Position numbers and translations under genes: made by a program. From Methanoregula sp. UBA154 (GTDB lineage Archaea; Halobacteriota; Methanomicrobia; Methanomicrobiales; Methanospirillaceae), in NCBI GenBank assembly GCA_002502245.1, contig DAPW01000032.1, forward strand, positions 1-64,000: a stretch of DNA of 64,000 bases. Direction: 5' to 3'. A model generated the notes under the pieces. The model saw only the letters and a list, made by a program, of their open reading frames with translations, did not search any database and was not told where the DNA came from. This document shows positions 62,287 to 64,000 of the stretch, piece after piece (within the stretch, counting starts at the first letter, position 1; each line of letters begins with the position of its first letter).

Positions 62287-63033
62287 ATGAAAGCAGAAGT
62301 TAAATCACTGGATGGCGGCGTTTCCAAGAAGATCGATCTTCCGGAAATTTTCTCCGAAGATTACCGCCCCGATCTGATCAAGAAGGCAGTCATGGCACTG
62401 CAGAGCACGAGAAGGCAACCGCACGGTTCTCATCCGTTTGCCGGTATCCGCTCGTCTGCAGTAGGCTGGGGAAGCGGTCGCGGGTCATCCCACGTTCCCC
62501 GTCTCAAGAACGGTTCCCGTGCCGCCAAGGTCCCGCAGGCGAAAGGCGGGCGTGAGGCACACCCCCCGAAAGTTGAGAAGGTCTTAATCAAGGAGATCAA
62601 CCAGAAGGAAAAGCAGAAGGCATTCCGCTCGGCAGTTGCAGCGAGCATCTCACAGGAGCTCATCCGCGGCCGTGGTCATACCTTTGAGGGGGCCGTCCCG
62701 CTGGTATTCGAGGACAAGTTCGAGACTCTTGCCCGCACGCAGGATGTCATATCAGCCCTCGCAACGCTCGGTGTCTACGATGATATCGAACGGTCAAAGG
62801 ACAGCAGGAAAGTCAAGGCAGGAAGGGGCAAGATGCGTGGCCGCAGGTTCAAGCAGAGAAAGAGCCTCCTGATTGTCACCGCAGAAAAACCGCTGGCTGC
62901 AGCACGCAACCTCTCCGGTGTTGACGCGGTTACCGTTGACCAGCTGAACGTCGAGCACCTGGCTCCGGGTATGCTTGCAGGACGCCTGACGGTCTGGACT
63001 GAAAGTGCACTGATACGTCTGGAGGGAAGGTAA
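62287..63033 (+). CDS. rpl4: 50S ribosomal protein L4 (L4e)
   Basis: The 248 residues match L4e: QSTRRQPHGSHPFAGIRSSA, GWGSGRGSSHVPRLKNGSRA, AHPPKVEKVLIKEINQKEK, with the long loop that lines the exit tunnel. L23 starts directly after the stop, with no gap. Confidence 0.96.
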   Translation: MKAEVKSLDGGVSKKIDLPEIFSEDYRPDLIKKAVMALQSTRRQPHGSHPFAGIRSSAVGWGSGRGSSHVPRLKNGSRAAKVPQAKGGREAHPPKVEKVLIKEINQKEKQKAFRSAVAASISQELIRGRGHTFEGAVPLVFEDKFETLARTQDVISALATLGVYDDIERSKDSRKVKAGRGKMRGRRFKQRKSLLIVTAEKPLAAARNLSGVDAVTVDQLNVEHLAPGMLAGRLTVWTESALIRLEGR

Positions 63034-63282
63034 ATGACCCTCAGATTCCCGTTTGTTACGGAAAAGGCAATGGTCCTTTTAGAGAACCAGAGCAAACTCC
63101 AGTTCCTCGTCACCAACGAGTCAACCAAGGATAACATCCGGCGCGAGATCGAGAAGGCGTTCGGCCAGAAGGTCAGGAGTGTCAGGACACTCATGAACAC
63201 GCACGGCCAGAAAAAGGCAATCGTGAGCTTTGAGAATGACAAGGCCGCCGAGGAGATCCTCAGCCGGCTCGGTATAATGTAG
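63034..63282 (+). CDS. rpl23: 50S ribosomal protein L23
   Basis: Tunnel-exit protein that docks SRP54 and other factors. Complete at 82 residues: FPFVTEKAMVLLENQSKLQF, IRREIEKAFGQKVRSVRTLM. ATG 63034 directly follows the L4 stop codon. Confidence 0.95.
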   Translation: MTLRFPFVTEKAMVLLENQSKLQFLVTNESTKDNIRREIEKAFGQKVRSVRTLMNTHGQKKAIVSFENDKAAEEILSRLGIM

Positions 63283-63292
63283 GTGGGGAAAC

Positions 63293-64000
63293 ATGGGACA
63301 TAGAATTACAACACAAGCACGCGGCAAGGGAGGCCCGACATACCGCGCACCATCCCACCGGTACAAGGCTGAGCTGAAGCACATTGGTGATGATACACAG
63401 AAAATCACCGGAACCGTCATCGATATCGAACACGACCCTGCACGCAATGCACCGATCGCACTGGTGAAACTCGACGACGGAACAAAAGTCTACATGCTCG
63501 TTACTGAAGGACTCGGTATCGGCGAATCGGTTCTCTGGGGCTCCGCAGGGGAAGTGAAAAACGGCAACACCCTCACGCTCCAGAATATCCCGACCGGTAC
63601 CTACATCTGTAACATCGAGGCACGCCCGAATGATGGTGGCAAGTTTGTCCGGTCATCAGGAGTTCAGGCAGTTGTTGTTGACAAATCCGGAGACCGTGTT
63701 GGTATCCGGATGCCCAGCGGCAAGACCAAGTGGTTCAACGCACGGTGCCGTGCAACGGTTGGTATCGTTGCAGGTGGTGGCCGTGTCGAGAAACCGTTCG
63801 TGAAAGCGGGCAACAAGCACCACAAGATGCAGAACACCGCATCCAACTGGCCCCGCGTACGGGGTGTCGCAATGAACGTCATCGACCACCCGTTCGGTGG
63901 CGGCGGGCACCAGCATACCGGTCGCCCGAAGACGATTGCACGGGGGACATCCCCGGGAAGGACTGTCGGACACGTGGCAGCACGCAGGACAGGTAAGAGC
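63293..64000 (+). CDS. rpl2: 50S ribosomal protein L2 (incomplete at window end)
   Basis: 236 codons, no stop within the window, so only a few C-terminal residues are missing. Family landmarks are HRITTQARGKGGPTYRAPSH, NIPTGTYICNIEARPNDGG, NWPRVRGVAMNVIDHPFGGG and the conserved His in GGGHQHTGRPKT. ATG 63293 with GGTGGGG upstream. Binds 23S rRNA and is needed for peptidyl transfer. Confidence 0.96.
   Translation, partial: MGHRITTQARGKGGPTYRAPSHRYKAELKHIGDDTQKITGTVIDIEHDPARNAPIALVKLDDGTKVYMLVTEGLGIGESVLWGSAGEVKNGNTLTLQNIPTGTYICNIEARPNDGGKFVRSSGVQAVVVDKSGDRVGIRMPSGKTKWFNARCRATVGIVAGGGRVEKPFVKAGNKHHKMQNTASNWPRVRGVAMNVIDHPFGGGGHQHTGRPKTIARGTSPGRTVGHVAARRTGKS

Noticed and set aside
1..64000. CRISPR arrays, rRNA genes, transposases or prophage
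   Set aside because: No regularly spaced repeats, no rRNA signatures and no transposase or phage structural genes were seen.

Overview
The window reads as chromosome from a hydrogenotrophic methanogenic archaeon of the Methanomicrobiales, closest in style to Methanoregula (lineage inferred from gene content, not from a database search). The supporting genes are the F420-reducing hydrogenase operon (frhADGB), the two F420-dependent C1 enzymes mer and mtd, the methanopterin enzyme MptA, a methanofuran-type kinase (MfnE-like), an archaeal SRP RNA, archaeal ribosomal, RNA polymerase and translation factor genes, and a large S-layer protein with a PGF-CTERM-like tail. Many promoters show a TATA-like box about 26 bp before a predicted transcript start that lies at or a few bases from the start codon. 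Other genes use GGAGG- or GGTGA-type ribosome binding sites.

Layout. 0.3-8.7 kb: a GntP-type permease, two cyclophilins (one a lipoprotein), an aminotransferase, an orphan HicB-like protein, a DEDD-type exonuclease-like protein, a DUF362 protein, a DNA methyltransferase and a short S-layer paralogue. 9.6-13.3 kb: frhADGB on the minus strand. 13.6-22.3 kb: mptA, ilvC, aIF2-beta with a TRAM domain, a lipoprotein, rpoL, an AAA ATPase followed by an MBL-fold hydrolase, and two M24 peptidases. 22.3-26.8 kb: two small genes, tRNA-Asn, a CAU tRNA, a zinc-ribbon methyltransferase, SRP RNA with mdh 13 nt behind it, aEF1-beta with a tiny zinc-ribbon gene, and mfnE. 26.8-34.7 kb: a surface PLD-like protein, a pair of HTH genes with an operator-like repeat, a HEAT-repeat protein, nadX-nadC, an e-MtaB tRNA methylthiotransferase and tRNA-Ile. 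34.8-39.1 kb: iorAB joined to a second DNA methyltransferase, then about 1 kb of G-tract-rich repeats. 39.1-45.8 kb: tRNA-Ser, cbf5-hemD, a TctA-like permease, nop5-fibrillarin-DUF1614, tRNA-Gln and thyA. 46.4-56.7 kb: the S-layer gene, AMP phosphorylase, a PEGA-type surface protein, tRNA-Arg, a dUTPase, nrpR and a large tubulin/FtsZ-like protein. 57-64 kb: mer, a GalT-like protein, mtd, tfx, a candidate structured RNA and the start of the ribosomal protein operon (L3-L4-L23-L2).

How it fits together. Frh makes reduced F420, which Mtd and Mer use to reduce the methanopterin-bound C1 unit; MptA and the MfnE-like kinase serve synthesis of the C1 carriers. Cbf5, Nop5, fibrillarin and e-MtaB form an RNA-modification group. 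The S-layer protein, its paralogue, the PLD-like protein and the PEGA protein form an envelope group. No CRISPR array, rRNA operon, transposase, prophage or classical restriction system was seen. The most open items are the tubulin-like protein with a very long disordered tail, the structured transcript candidate before L3, a roughly 165-bp two-copy intergenic repeat, and the G-tract region.
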